A DNA stretch of 64,000 nucleotides from an uncultured Eubacteriales bacterium (GTDB taxonomy: Bacteria; Bacillota; Clostridia; Oscillospirales; Acutalibacteraceae). This document shows positions 1 through 7,630 of the stretch, piece by piece. The notes under the pieces were generated by a model. That model was not told where the DNA came from and ran no database searches. It was given only the letters and a program-made list of their open reading frames with translations. Every line of letters starts with the position of its first letter. Positions within the stretch are counted from its first letter, which is position 1. The translations under genes and the position numbers were made by a program. The stretch covers positions 1 through 64,000 of the forward strand of contig UQEU01000003.1 in NCBI GenBank assembly GCA_900540085.1. Direction: 5' to 3'.

Positions 1-54
1 CAATATATCCAAACGCATATCGGCGTTGGTTACAGAATGATGAAGGTTGAATAA
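1..54 (+). CDS. Response regulator, C-terminal end only (partial)
   Basis: The window opens inside a gene. Frame 1 reads QTHIGVGYRMMKVE and then a TAA stop. The string IxTxxGVGYRM is the last beta-hairpin of the winged-helix DNA-binding domain of OmpR/PhoB-family response regulators, and the VanR-like branch often ends this way. Only 17 codons are visible, so neither the receiver domain nor the partner kinase can be described. It sits next to a TnpV gene and so may belong to the same accessory element (inference). Confidence 0.7.
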   Translation, partial: QYIQTHIGVGYRMMKVE

Positions 55-83
55 TTTGTTAAACAAAAAATGAATACGCAAAA

Positions 84-120
84 ACGGTGCTGTAAATCCT
101 TTTGATCTTTACAGCACCGT
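84..120. terminator. Bidirectional rho-independent terminator
   Basis: A perfect 13-bp inverted repeat (84-96 with 108-120) closes an 11-nt loop. It has an A-run on the left and a T-rich stretch on the right, so it can end both the response regulator gene and the convergent TnpV gene. Confidence 0.8.
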
Positions 121-127
121 TAATCTT

Positions 128-505
128 TTATGAAAAAATCAATTCATTATTTATGACTTCCTTTGCTCTGCTGCGGATGTTATTCATCCGATTAACCCAT
201 TCCATTTGGTTATCTGCTTTGAGTTTTTCTGTTACGTCCTCACGCTCTGCCATTTGTTTTGCGAGCCGAAGAAAAAGCTCCTCTGCCTGTCGGTCAATGT
301 CCGCAAGATAGGCATTCAATTCGCCGCTGGTCAGCAGGTTGGCATAGCGCACACGGCGATGCTCCTTGAGATAGCGGAGATGCCACTGCCCCCATACCCC
401 GATTGGTCGCTCTTCCTCCGGCTCATCCTCCCCGGCAATCAGATAATAGTCTCCAACCAATTCATATTTCAGCCCCGTGCGTTCATCCGTGACAAATCTC
501 TCCAT
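128..505 (-). CDS. tnpV: TnpV-family transposon-associated protein
   Basis: This 125-residue protein matches the TnpV family carried by Firmicutes mobile elements. Recognisable stretches are the N-terminal GLKYELVGDYY segment, WGQWHLRYLKEHRR, the LLTSGELNAYLADIDRQAEE helix and a C-terminal EWVNRMNNIRSRA stretch. The family's biochemical role is unknown; members usually travel with conjugative or mobilisable elements. The start at 505 is chosen because AGGAGGTT lies 5-6 bases upstream; the frame is open further upstream but runs into the tmRNA terminator. No transposase or integrase is visible within the window, so this is either the edge of an element lying to the left or a remnant. It lies directly downstream of ssrA, a common integration site. 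Confidence 0.85.
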   Translation of the reverse strand: MERFVTDERTGLKYELVGDYYLIAGEDEPEEERPIGVWGQWHLRYLKEHRRVRYANLLTSGELNAYLADIDRQAEELFLRLAKQMAEREDVTEKLKADNQMEWVNRMNNIRSRAKEVINNELIFS

Positions 506-578
506 TCGTATAACCTCCTGTTCCTTTCTGCAACCATTGTAGCAGTAGGAATAGCAGAAATCAAATGTGCGGATAGCA

Positions 579-619
579 AAAAATCGCCGTCTCGGAATCA
601 CTTCCAAGACGGCGATTTT
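579..619 (-). terminator. Terminator of tmRNA
   Basis: A long GC-rich inverted repeat (about 580-592 with 607-619, extended inward by GGAA/TTCC) is followed on the minus strand by six T residues. It lies about 75 bases beyond the tmRNA 3' end and is the natural terminator of that transcript. Confidence 0.8.
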
Positions 620-692
620 CTGTTGTGAATCAGAACGAACACTTTGCGGCGAAGCCTCCTGCAAAAAAGTAGGTGTTCGTCCAATACCTATT

Positions 693-1043
693 TGGTGGAG
701 ATGAGGGGAGTCGAACCCCTGTCCTAAAGTCCGTCTGCAACGCTTTCTACGAGTGTATTTTGTCTTTTAAGATTCCCCTCACAAAATGCCGACAAACAGG
801 CTTTTTGCTACGGTATTCTCTATTGCGTGACAAAGACCGAGAAACTTCTTCATTCACGGACGCCACTAATCGACGCTCTCATTTAAGCCGTGGCACTCTT
901 AAAAAGAACGGCTGTGCGCTTAGGCAGCAGCTAAAACTGTTTTATTATTGTCAGTTAATTTTTAAGTTGTTACTTTTTAAGTGGTGCAACTCCACTACTC
1001 GCTTACCTTGTTTCTTTACCCCAGTCGAAATCCTTTCATCCCC
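693..1043 (-). ncRNA. ssrA: tmRNA (transfer-messenger RNA)
   Basis: The minus strand starts at 1043 with GGGGAUGAAAGG, followed by the conserved UUUCGACUGGGGU, and ends at 693 with a T-arm (GGTTCGACTCC), the acceptor strand and an encoded CCA. The length, about 351 nt, is normal. The resume frame can be read near 920-958; it ends with codons for TDNNKTVLAAA and a TAA stop at 922-920, giving a proteolysis tag with the usual LAAA terminus. The exact resume codon cannot be fixed by eye. SmpB, the obligate partner of tmRNA in ribosome rescue, is encoded immediately upstream in the same direction. A strong hairpin terminator follows. Confidence 0.95.
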
Positions 1044-1063
1044 ATATATTATAGCAAATATTA

Positions 1064-1540
1064 TTATGCTTTATATTTTTCTTTCATTGCACGCTCAATA
1101 TTACGCTTTGCATCTTTTTCGGCAATATCAGCACGCTTATCGTAATTCTTTTTACCTTTACAAACACCTATTTCAAGTTTTGCATAGGAACCTTTTATAT
1201 ACATTTTCAAAGGTATTACAGTTAATCCCTGCTGGCGAGACTCGTCAAACAAGTGAAGTATTTCCCTTTTATGAAGCAAAAGCCTTTTAGGACGCATTGG
1301 TTCACGATTGAATATATTTCCTTTATCATAAGGTGAAATATGAACACCCCGTGCATAGATTTGACCGTCGTCAAAACTACACCAACTATCCTTTAAATTT
1401 ACCCTGCTTTCTCTGACAGATTTAATTTCAGTACCAAACAGTTCTATGCCTGCTTCAAAAGTTTCGAGAACAAAATAGTCGTGATATGCTTTTTTATTTT
1501 GAGCAACAATTTTTATTTTATTTTTATCCAAACATACCAC
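1064..1540 (-). CDS. smpB: SsrA-binding protein SmpB
   Basis: SmpB binds the tRNA-like part of tmRNA and brings it to stalled ribosomes for trans-translation. The 158-residue length is typical. Visible landmarks are [13 protein letters not shown] at the N-terminus, the [13 protein letters not shown] strand-helix motif, HISPYDKGN, and the basic C-terminal tail ([22 protein letters not shown]) that enters the mRNA channel in place of mRNA. The start is supported by GGAGAG about 5 bases upstream of the ATG. The gene lies just upstream of ssrA, and recR ends only five bases before it, so recR and smpB are probably co-transcribed. Confidence 0.97.
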   Translation of the reverse strand: MVCLDKNKIKIVAQNKKAYHDYFVLETFEAGIELFGTEIKSVRESRVNLKDSWCSFDDGQIYARGVHISPYDKGNIFNREPMRPKRLLLHKREILHLFDESRQQGLTVIPLKMYIKGSYAKLEIGVCKGKKNYDKRADIAEKDAKRNIERAMKEKYKA

Positions 1541-1545
1541 TCTCC

Positions 1546-2148
1546 TTATATAATATTTCTTCCCTCAATGGCTCTTAAAAGCGTAAATTCGTCTGCATAC
1601 TCAAGGTCTGCACCGACAGGCACGCCATAGGCAAGTCGTGAAACAGTTATGCCCATAGGTTTTATAAGCCTTGAAATATACATTGCCGTTGCTTCACCCT
1701 CAGCCGTAGGATTTGTGGCGAGAATTACCTCTGACACACTGTCGTCGCCGAGTCTTGCAACCAATTCTTTAATTCTTATTTGGTCAGGACCTATATTATT
1801 CATAGGCGACATTACACCGTGCAGAACATGATAAACGCCGTTATACTCGTTTGTTCTTTCAATCGCAACAACATCTTTCGGGTCTTCAACAACACAAATA
1901 ATACTTTTATCTCTGCGTTCATTTTTACAAATCGGACAAAGTTCGTCCTCACACAAATTGCAGCAAACAGAACATTGATGGATTTTTTCTACAGCGTCTG
2001 TAATTGCTTTTGAAAAATCGTACGCCTGCTGTTTTGTCAGCCCGAGAACATAGTACGCCATTCTCTGCGCTGTTTTATGCCCAATACCCGGCATTCTTTC
2101 AAATTGGTCTATTAACTTTGAAAGTGTGGCAAGATTATATGACGCCAT
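1546..2148 (-). CDS. recR: Recombination mediator RecR
   Basis: RecR acts with RecO (and RecF) to load RecA at single-strand gaps. The 200-residue protein has the expected order: an N-terminal helix-hairpin-helix (residues about 10-30, [18 protein letters not shown]), a zinc finger with cysteines in [16 protein letters not shown] (about 58-73), and a Toprim domain beginning [15 protein letters not shown] and ending in a [19 protein letters not shown] segment. In Firmicutes recR lies downstream of dnaX and the ybaB-type gene, as it does here, suggesting one minus-strand operon dnaX-ybaB-recR-smpB. Confidence 0.97.
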   Translation of the reverse strand: MASYNLATLSKLIDQFERMPGIGHKTAQRMAYYVLGLTKQQAYDFSKAITDAVEKIHQCSVCCNLCEDELCPICKNERRDKSIICVVEDPKDVVAIERTNEYNGVYHVLHGVMSPMNNIGPDQIRIKELVARLGDDSVSEVILATNPTAEGEATAMYISRLIKPMGITVSRLAYGVPVGADLEYADEFTLLRAIEGRNII

Positions 2149-2185
2149 ATATTATTCCTTTCCGAAAATCAAAGACTAATTCATA

Positions 2186-2530
2186 TTAAAGTCCGGGGAT
2201 ATTGAGTCCGCCCGTAATAGAATTCATTTCTCTTTCTTCAACTTCGTCAATTTGACGCATTGCTTCGTTGAAAGCTGCAAGAAGCATATCTTCAAGCATT
2301 TCAACATCTTCAGGATCAACAACTTCAGGATTAATTCCTATTGCTTTAACCTCATGTTTTCCGTTTACGGTAATTTCAACCATTCCGCCACCCGAAGAAG
2401 TTACATACTCTCTTTCTTCAAGTTCCTGTTTTTTTGTTTCTATCATTTCCTGCATTTTTTGAGCTTGTTTTAACATACCCTGCATATTTGAAGGTCCGCC
2501 GCCCATACCTTGAGGTAATCTTGCTTTCAT
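2186..2530 (-). CDS. YbaB/EbfC family nucleoid-associated protein
   Basis: A small DNA-binding protein of the YbaB/EbfC family, which forms dimers on DNA. It has the usual Met/Gln-rich N-terminus (LKQAQKMQEMIE), then VEITVNGKHEVKAIGINPEVVDPED and a C-terminal LEDMLLAAFNEAMRQ helix. The ATG at 2530 is preferred over a GTG nine bases upstream because AAGGAG has good spacing only to the ATG. That gives 114 residues. It lies between dnaX and recR, its conserved position in most bacteria, where it is often co-transcribed with both. Confidence 0.95.
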   Translation of the reverse strand: MKARLPQGMGGGPSNMQGMLKQAQKMQEMIETKKQELEEREYVTSSGGGMVEITVNGKHEVKAIGINPEVVDPEDVEMLEDMLLAAFNEAMRQIDEVEEREMNSITGGLNIPGL

Positions 2531-2549
2531 ATTTAACACTCCTTAAATT

Positions 2550-4295
2550 TTATTCTACTTTAAGTTCTATTTTCCCGTCGGCTTTTTTAATCAAACTGTC
2601 GAGCGGGTCTTTTTTTTGCTTTTCAGGCTCGCTTTTTTTGAAAAAACCGACTTTATAACTTTGACCTGTAATATTAAATATCGCCTGCCTTAAATTTCGC
2701 AGATGATTTTCAGTTTTGATAAACTTACTGAATGATTCATTCGGACTGTCTATCAAAAAGAATTCACTTTGTATATACCCTTTTGAGTTTGCAAGCAAAC
2801 TGTAAAGTGCTTTATCTGTTTTAAAAACTGCATCAAGCAATTCATCCCAATGAGGAAAAACAACCTGAACATCGGAATATTCAGCCGTGCGATTTTGCTG
2901 AACAAAAGAATTGTCTTTTCTTTCTTCAGTCTGCACATCAACACTTTTTTGAGAGTCGCTGACTCTATTTTCCTTTTCAGTTTTACTGTCTTTGTCGTCA
3001 AAATTATTTTCAAAACTTTCATTATTTAAACTTTTTTCTTCAATTTTTTCTGCACTTTTTTCAGAAATACTTGAAGCGTCTTGAAAATCCTTTTCAGTTT
3101 CAAATTTTATTTCAGAACTCGGAGAATTTACATTTTTAACACTGATATTTCCTGTTTTAACAGCCAATTCAAGTGCAGAAATTCTCTCAAGCAAACTATC
3201 GTTTGACGATTCAAGAAGCGGATTACAAAGCTTTACAAATGTCATTTCCATTTCTATTCTCGCATTTGCCCCGCTCTTTATAACAGCCAAAGTATTTTGC
3301 ATTAAATCAAGCGAATATATGATTGACTCCAAAGTAAATTTTGAAGCATTATCTTTTATTATATCAAACTCATCGTCTGTACAAACAATCAATTCTCTGT
3401 TGTTTTTAACAGTTTTAACAATCAGAAAATTCCTGAAATGACTAATCATCTCGGAACACAATCTTTCCATATCGTACGAACCGTTATACAATGACGCTAT
3501 TGTATCAAGTGCTTTTGCACTGTTTTTTGAAAAAACTGCGTCCGATAAATCATAAAGTGCTTCTCTGCCTGCCAAACCTGCCGCATCCGACACAACGCTC
3601 GCAGTAACTTTTTTGCTTTTTCCTGCACATTGGTCAAGAATTGACAAACCGTCACGCAATCCGCCGTCGGCAATTCTTGAAATAAGCATTGCTGCATCGT
3701 CGTCTATACTGATGCCTTCTTTGTCAGCAACTTCTTTCAGTCGAAGGCTCATTATTTCGGGTTTTATTCTTTTAAAATCAAACCTTTGACACCTTGATAA
3801 AATAGTTGCCGGCAGCTTATGTACTTCCGTTGTAGCTAAAATAAAAATAACATGAGCAGGAGGTTCTTCAAGTGTTTTAAGCAAGGCATTGAACGCACCC
3901 GGCGACAACATATGCACCTCGTCAATTATATATACTCTGTACTTACAACGAGTGGGTGTGTAGTTCACTTCTTCACGCAAGTCACGAATATCGTTAACAC
4001 TGTTGTTTGAAGCGGCGTCAATTTCTACAACATCGAACAAAGAACCGCTGTCAATTCCTCGACAAACTTCACACTCTCCGCAAGGCTCGCCGTCTTGACT
4101 GTTTTCACAGTTAACTGCTTTTGCAAGAATTTTTGCGCAAGTAGTCTTACCTGTTCCACGAGAACCTGTAAAAAGATAGGCGTGCGAAACTCTGTTTTCC
4201 TTAATTTCATTGAGCAAAGTTCTTGTAACATGCTCTTGACCGTAAACATCTGAAAAAACTTTCGGTCGATATTTTCTATATAAAACCTGATACAT
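2550..4295 (-). CDS. dnaX: DNA polymerase III subunit gamma/tau
   Basis: DnaX is the ATPase core of the clamp loader. The 581-residue protein opens YQVLYRKYRPKVFSDVYGQE, followed by Walker A GSRGTGKTT (about residue 44-52), a zinc module (CENSQDGEPCGECEVC), Walker B YIIDEVHML and the sensor FILATTEVHKLPATILSRCQ. After about residue 370 comes an acidic, low-complexity Lys/Glu/Ser-rich linker (about 390-470) and then a C-terminal tau-type domain. A GGGGG ribosome-binding site precedes the ATG. It is the first protein gene after the SRP RNA gene, an arrangement typical of Firmicutes. No programmed frameshift site could be identified with confidence. Confidence 0.97.
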   Translation of the reverse strand: MYQVLYRKYRPKVFSDVYGQEHVTRTLLNEIKENRVSHAYLFTGSRGTGKTTCAKILAKAVNCENSQDGEPCGECEVCRGIDSGSLFDVVEIDAASNNSVNDIRDLREEVNYTPTRCKYRVYIIDEVHMLSPGAFNALLKTLEEPPAHVIFILATTEVHKLPATILSRCQRFDFKRIKPEIMSLRLKEVADKEGISIDDDAAMLISRIADGGLRDGLSILDQCAGKSKKVTASVVSDAAGLAGREALYDLSDAVFSKNSAKALDTIASLYNGSYDMERLCSEMISHFRNFLIVKTVKNNRELIVCTDDEFDIIKDNASKFTLESIIYSLDLMQNTLAVIKSGANARIEMEMTFVKLCNPLLESSNDSLLERISALELAVKTGNISVKNVNSPSSEIKFETEKDFQDASSISEKSAEKIEEKSLNNESFENNFDDKDSKTEKENRVSDSQKSVDVQTEERKDNSFVQQNRTAEYSDVQVVFPHWDELLDAVFKTDKALYSLLANSKGYIQSEFFLIDSPNESFSKFIKTENHLRNLRQAIFNITGQSYKVGFFKKSEPEKQKKDPLDSLIKKADGKIELKVE

Positions 4296-4325
4296 TTCGC
4301 ACCCCCTGTTACATTAATAAAAATA

Positions 4326-4485
4326 AGGCAAGAGCCTTTATTTCATATCGCAGTGTACAGACTTGTCTGCGGCGCACAGAATAATCCACTTATTGCTGCT
4401 CGGTTCCCCGCCTGACAAGGTTCGTAGCATCCCGTCGCACAGGGCCCATACACTACGATATGAAATAAAGAGTTCCCCTGCCTTT
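4326..4485 (-). ncRNA. ffs: Signal recognition particle RNA, short form
   Basis: The minus strand folds as one long hairpin. About 30 bases at 4455-4485 pair with 4326-4357. The apical part carries GUCAGGCGGGGAACCGAGCAGC, shown here only in part (GUCAGG, GGAA-type loop, AGCAGC), which is the SRP domain that binds Ffh. The roughly 160-nt transcript has 5' and 3' ends that pair directly with each other, so I see no room for the Alu domain found in the about 270-nt Bacillus scRNA. Position upstream of dnaX matches Firmicutes gene order. Ends are estimated from the pairing. Confidence 0.88.
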
Positions 4486-4495
4486 CGTGAATAAT

Positions 4496-4524
4496 ATTAT
4501 ACACTATTATTCTGCTGAAATCAA
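4496..4524 (-). promoter_or_regulatory. Promoter of SRP RNA
   Basis: On the minus strand TTGATT (4524-4519) and TATAAT (4501-4496) are separated by exactly 17 bases. The predicted start would fall a few bases upstream of the RNA 5' end. The -35 box lies inside the last codons of the neighbouring flavin reductase gene. Confidence 0.75.
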
Positions 4525-5010
4525 TACCTTTTCTATCGCTCCGTAATATATCTCGTGAAAATCGTTATCAGCATAGTTATTCATAATTGAACTATCTAAA
4601 AAATCTTCCTGTTTAAACCTTGAAACAGCCATTTTTTTACAAATTAAAACAAGTTTTGCCTGCTTAAAATACGGTGCTTTTTCATCGAAGATCGGAACAA
4701 GTCCCGTTTCTTTTACTTTATCAACATCTTTACCGGAATGAGAACCGCAGAAAGAAAGAATATTTTTATCGTCATCATTATAAAAAGTAAGGGTAAAATA
4801 TTCGTTTGAGTCAATATATTTTTTAGTGTATCTCTGTGGTCTTACATAAACAGTAGCCATATCTTTGCCCCAAAGTTCCCCGACAGAGCCCCAACTTACA
4901 GTCATAGTGTTGAATCCGTTTTCATTTCCTGCCGTGAGCAAAGCCCAATCGCTTGCAATAAGTTTTACTAAATTTTCCTTAACATCTTTAACACTTATTT
5001 CTTTATACAT
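4507..5010 (-). CDS. Flavin reductase family protein (FMN-binding split barrel)
   Basis: This 167-residue protein resembles flavin reductase-like (split beta-barrel) proteins, which bind FMN and either reduce it with NAD(P)H or use it in redox chemistry. Signatures are WALLTAGNENGFNTMTVSWGSVG near the N-terminus, where the flavin phosphate binds, YVRPQRYTKKYIDSNEYFTL in the middle, and a C-terminal HEIYYGAIEKVL strand. It is a stand-alone gene: AGAGGTGA is well spaced before the ATG, it is flanked by the rplL terminator upstream, and its end overlaps the SRP RNA promoter. The physiological partner is not evident. Confidence 0.85.
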   Translation of the reverse strand: MYKEISVKDVKENLVKLIASDWALLTAGNENGFNTMTVSWGSVGELWGKDMATVYVRPQRYTKKYIDSNEYFTLTFYNDDDKNILSFCGSHSGKDVDKVKETGLVPIFDEKAPYFKQAKLVLICKKMAVSRFKQEDFLDSSIMNNYADNDFHEIYYGAIEKVLISAE

Positions 5011-5091
5011 AAAATATCACCTCTCTCAAATATTATAGCAATCAAAGTAAATTTATGCAACAAATAAAAAATTATTATAAATAAAAGCAGA

Positions 5092-5120
5092 AAAAAGGAA
5101 CGGCAAAACCGTTCCTTTTT
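5092..5120. terminator. Terminator after rplJ-rplL
   Basis: A 12-bp perfect stem (5092-5103 with 5109-5120) closes a 5-base loop, with T-runs on both strands. It ends the ribosomal operon immediately after rplL, so rpoB is not co-transcribed from this point inside the window. Confidence 0.85.
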
Positions 5121-5141
5121 AAAACAATATAAAGTTCAAAC

Positions 5142-5519
5142 TTATTTAAGTTCTACTTTAGCGCCAGCTTCTTCAAGTTTAGCTTTCATTTCTTCAGCTG
5201 CTTCTTTAGCTACGCCTTCTTTGATAGGAGCAGGAGCGCCGTCAACGATAGCTTTTGCTTCTTTAAGGCCAAGACCTGTGATTTCACGAACTGCCTTGAT
5301 AACAGGGATTTTGTTTCCGCCGTCGCTTGCAAGGATTACGTCAAATTCTGTCTTTTCGTCAGCTGCTGCTGCGCCGCCTTCTGCCGGAGCTGCTACTGCA
5401 ACTGCTGCTGCAGCGCTTACGCCGAATTCTTCTTCTACTGCTGATACGAGTTCTGATAATTCAAGAACTGTAAGAGTTTTAAGTTCTTCAACAATGTTGG
5501 TAACTTTCTCTGATGCCAT
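5142..5519 (-). CDS. rplL: Ribosomal protein bL12 (L7/L12)
   Basis: bL12 forms the flexible stalk of the 50S subunit that recruits translation GTPases. The 125-residue protein has the N-terminal dimerisation helices ([20 protein letters not shown]), an Ala/Gly-rich hinge (about residues 35-52) and the conserved C-terminal domain with [20 protein letters not shown]. The start at 5519 follows GGAGGAAAATAAA; an in-frame ATG five codons upstream overlaps the ribosome-binding site and is rejected. It forms one unit with rplJ, 37 bases upstream. Confidence 0.97.
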   Translation of the reverse strand: MASEKVTNIVEELKTLTVLELSELVSAVEEEFGVSAAAAVAVAAPAEGGAAAADEKTEFDVILASDGGNKIPVIKAVREITGLGLKEAKAIVDGAPAPIKEGVAKEAAEEMKAKLEEAGAKVELK

Positions 5520-5556
5520 TTTATTTTCCTCCAATTATAGATAGTTAAATTTAAAA

Positions 5557-6111
5557 TTATTCAGCCGGAGCTTCCTCAACAGGAGCTTCTTCAGCTGTTT
5601 GTGCTTCTTCTGAAGCTTCACCGTTCTTGTCAACAATAGCTTGTACTGCACGAGCAAAAGCTGCGATTGGAGCGTTGAATACGCTGCAAACTGTTGCAAG
5701 AAGAACTTCTCTTGATGGCAATTTTGCAAGAGCTTGGATTTTAGCGAGGTCAATAATCTCGCCGTCAAGATAACCGCTCTTAACATTAAATGCATTGTGA
5801 GAATCTGCAAATTTTTGAAGAATACGAGCTGCTGCTACATAGTCTTCTGCACTTGTTGCGATAGCTGTTGTTCCTTCAAGAACCGAATCAATTCCTTCAA
5901 GGCCTGCGTCTTCAGCAGCACGCTTTAAAATAGTGTTCTTAACTACTGTATATTCAACGCCTGCTTCACGAAGATCTTTACGAAGATTTGTATCATCAGC
6001 AACATTGATACCTTTGTAGTCAACAATAACACCTGCTACTGAATTCTTGATTCTTTCACTGAGGTCAGCAACTTGTTGTTTTTTCTTTTCAAGAACTACT
6101 GCACTTGGCAT
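5557..6111 (-). CDS. rplJ: Ribosomal protein uL10
   Basis: uL10 anchors the bL12 stalk to 23S rRNA. The N-terminal globular domain is clear (VLEKKKQQVADLSERIKNS, VVDYKGINVADDTNLRKDLR, KNTILKRAAEDAG), followed by the helical region that binds bL12 dimers and an unusual acidic Glu/Ala-rich C-terminal tail (about residues 162-184), as seen in some Clostridia. A GGAGGT site precedes the ATG. Expression is probably attenuated by the L10 leader directly upstream, where uL10-(bL12) complexes bind their own mRNA. Confidence 0.96.
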   Translation of the reverse strand: MPSAVVLEKKKQQVADLSERIKNSVAGVIVDYKGINVADDTNLRKDLREAGVEYTVVKNTILKRAAEDAGLEGIDSVLEGTTAIATSAEDYVAAARILQKFADSHNAFNVKSGYLDGEIIDLAKIQALAKLPSREVLLATVCSVFNAPIAAFARAVQAIVDKNGEASEEAQTAEEAPVEEAPAE

Positions 6112-6164
6112 TGGTCCACCTCCATAATTATTTGCCGTAAACGGACTTTAATATGGCTGTTTCC

Positions 6165-6298
6165 AAAACAAAAATGTGCATTCCCTGAGGAATGCACAAT
6201 AAACATAACTAACTAAATCGTTAAAATATGCTCATTCCTCGGTAGGCGATATACTTATGCGAAACCGCGCCTACTGTCTTTGGTTGAACAGCGATAGT
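6165..6298 (-). promoter_or_regulatory. Ribosomal protein L10 leader with attenuator
   Basis: The minus-strand leader of rplJ-rplL carries the conserved L10-leader core: CAACCAAAGACAGUAGG, then GCGGUUUCGC and a closing CCUACCGAGGA (about 6230-6290). Downstream is a 10-bp hairpin (6175-6184 with 6189-6198) followed on the minus strand by TTTTTGTTTT, a classic intrinsic terminator between the sensor and the gene. In Firmicutes the uL10-bL12 complex binds this RNA and promotes premature termination. Boundaries are approximate. Confidence 0.88.
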
Positions 6299-6327
6299 AT
6301 TTTATCACAAACAAACTTGTTTGTCAA
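6299..6327 (-). promoter_or_regulatory. Promoter of the rplJ-rplL operon
   Basis: A consensus-like sigma-A promoter on the minus strand: TTGACA (6327-6322), a 17-base spacer and TAAAAT (6304-6299). It lies between the rplA stop and the L10 leader, so rplJ-rplL can be transcribed separately from rplK-rplA. Confidence 0.88.
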
Positions 6328-6337
6328 TACCTAAAAA

Positions 6338-7045
6338 TTACTCAGCAGAACTTACAGTGCTGTATTTTGCAGGGTTTACACGAACACCCGGTCCCATTGT
6401 GCTTGCAACTGCAATAGACTTAATGTATTGACCTTTTGCAGCTGAAGGTTTAGCTTTAACAACAGCATTGATAAGTGTGTTGAAGTTTTCAAGAAGTTTT
6501 TCAGTGCCGAATGATGCTTTACCGATTGGGCAGTGAATAATGTTTGTTTTGTCAAGACGGTATTCAATTTTACCTGCTTTTGCTTCTTGAACTGCTTTAG
6601 CAACGTCCATTGTTACTGTGCCTGCTTTTGGAGAAGGCATAAGACCTCTAGGACCGAGAACTTTACCTAAACGACCTACAAATCCCATCATGTCAGGGCT
6701 TGCGATAGCAACATCAAAGTCCATCCAGCCGCCTTGAATTTTAGCAACAAGGTCAGCGTCGCCTACTACATCTGCACCTGCTTCTTCAGCAGCTTTTGCA
6801 AGGTCACCCTTTGCGAAAACAGCAACTCTTACATCTTTACCTGTACCGTTAGGAAGTACAACAGCACCTCTAACCTGTTGGTCAGCGTGTCTTGAGTCAA
6901 CGCCAAGACGAATGTGAGCTTCTACTGTTTCATCAAATTTTGCTGTTGCAGACTTAACTGTAAGGTCAAGAGCTTCTTCAGCATCATATAAATTTGTACG
7001 GTCAACAAGTTTTGCACCGTCAATATATTTTTTTCCGTGTTTCAT
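6338..7045 (-). CDS. rplA: Ribosomal protein uL1
   Basis: uL1 forms the L1 stalk that handles E-site tRNA, and it also acts as a translational repressor of its own operon. The 235-residue protein has [22 protein letters not shown] at the start, the [22 protein letters not shown] region, [20 protein letters not shown] and the C-terminal [18 protein letters not shown] precedes the ATG. The gene follows rplK by 56 bases, and that gap contains an L1-leader-like motif. Confidence 0.97.
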   Translation of the reverse strand: MKHGKKYIDGAKLVDRTNLYDAEEALDLTVKSATAKFDETVEAHIRLGVDSRHADQQVRGAVVLPNGTGKDVRVAVFAKGDLAKAAEEAGADVVGDADLVAKIQGGWMDFDVAIASPDMMGFVGRLGKVLGPRGLMPSPKAGTVTMDVAKAVQEAKAGKIEYRLDKTNIIHCPIGKASFGTEKLLENFNTLINAVVKAKPSAAKGQYIKSIAVASTMGPGVRVNPAKYSTVSSAE

Positions 7046-7066
7046 AAATCATTTACCTCCCAGATA

Positions 7067-7095
7067 TGTGGTTTAACGGATTTTTCCTCCCACTC
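7067..7095 (-). promoter_or_regulatory. L1-binding-like mRNA leader motif before rplA
   Basis: The mRNA sense strand reads GAGUGGGAGG, a short AU-rich loop with AAUCCG, then ACCACAU just ahead of the rplA ribosome-binding site. GUGG can pair with CCAC around an asymmetric internal part, the architecture of ribosomal protein L1 binding sites on mRNA. A near-copy stands before rplK at 7546-7577. Autogenous control by uL1 is inferred from this likeness. Confidence 0.6.
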
Positions 7096-7101
7096 GGGGA
7101 A

Positions 7102-7527
7102 TTATTCCTCTACTTCTACGCCCATGCTTCTTGCTGTACCTGCAACCATTGACATAGCAGCCTCAAGGCTTGCAGCATTCAAGTCGGGCATTTTTGTTTC
7201 TGCAATTTTCTGCACCTGTTCTTTTGTCAACTTAGCAACTTTGTTCTTGTTCGGAACACCTGAAGCCTTGTCAATTCCGCAAGCTTTTTTGATAAGCACT
7301 GCAGCAGGTGGAGTTTTTGTTACGAAAGTAAATGAACGGTCTTCAAAAACTGTAATAACAACAGGAATAATAAGACCTGCGTCGTTCTTTGTTCTTTCAT
7401 TGAATTCTTTTGTGAAAGCCATAATATTTACGCCGTGCTGACCAAGAGCAGGTCCAACAGGCGGAGCCGGTGTAGCTTTGCCGGCAGGGATTTGAAGCTT
7501 AATTAAGCCTACAACCTTTTGAGCCAT
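7102..7527 (-). CDS. rplK: Ribosomal protein uL11
   Basis: uL11 forms the base of the GTPase-associated centre and is needed for RelA activation and release factor function. The 141-residue protein shows the N-terminal [25 protein letters not shown] loop (written here in part), [16 protein letters not shown], and the C-terminal rRNA-binding domain ending [25 protein letters not shown] gives a clear start. It is the first gene of the rplK-rplA pair and lies about 100 bases after nusG; the leader carries an L1-type motif. Confidence 0.97.
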   Translation of the reverse strand: MAQKVVGLIKLQIPAGKATPAPPVGPALGQHGVNIMAFTKEFNERTKNDAGLIIPVVITVFEDRSFTFVTKTPPAAVLIKKACGIDKASGVPNKNKVAKLTKEQVQKIAETKMPDLNAASLEAAMSMVAGTARSMGVEVEE

Positions 7528-7545
7528 TTTAATTTCCTCCTAAAA

Positions 7546-7577
7546 TGTGGTAATTGGCGGGGATTCCCCTCCCACTC
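7546..7577 (-). promoter_or_regulatory. L1-binding-like mRNA leader motif before rplK
   Basis: In the mRNA sense this reads GAGUGGGAGGGG, AAUCCCCGCC and then ACCACA, ending a few bases before the rplK ribosome-binding site. GUGG pairs with CCAC and GGGG with CCCC, giving a more stable version of the motif found before rplA. A small hairpin (7577-7583 with 7588-7594) lies just upstream. This is the expected location of the uL1 autoregulatory site in Firmicutes. Confidence 0.68.
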
Positions 7578-7630
7578 ATTGCAAAAATGCAATGATAATA
7601 AGCAGATATACTGCCGATTATTGAATTTAA

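Noticed and set aside
673..1290. Plus-strand open frame of 205 codons across tmRNA
   Set aside because: It lies entirely over ssrA and the end of smpB, has no ribosome-binding site and shows no protein-like composition.
5221..5544. Plus-strand open frame antisense to rplL
   Set aside because: It mirrors the Ala-rich rplL coding sequence and has no start signals; rplL is certain.
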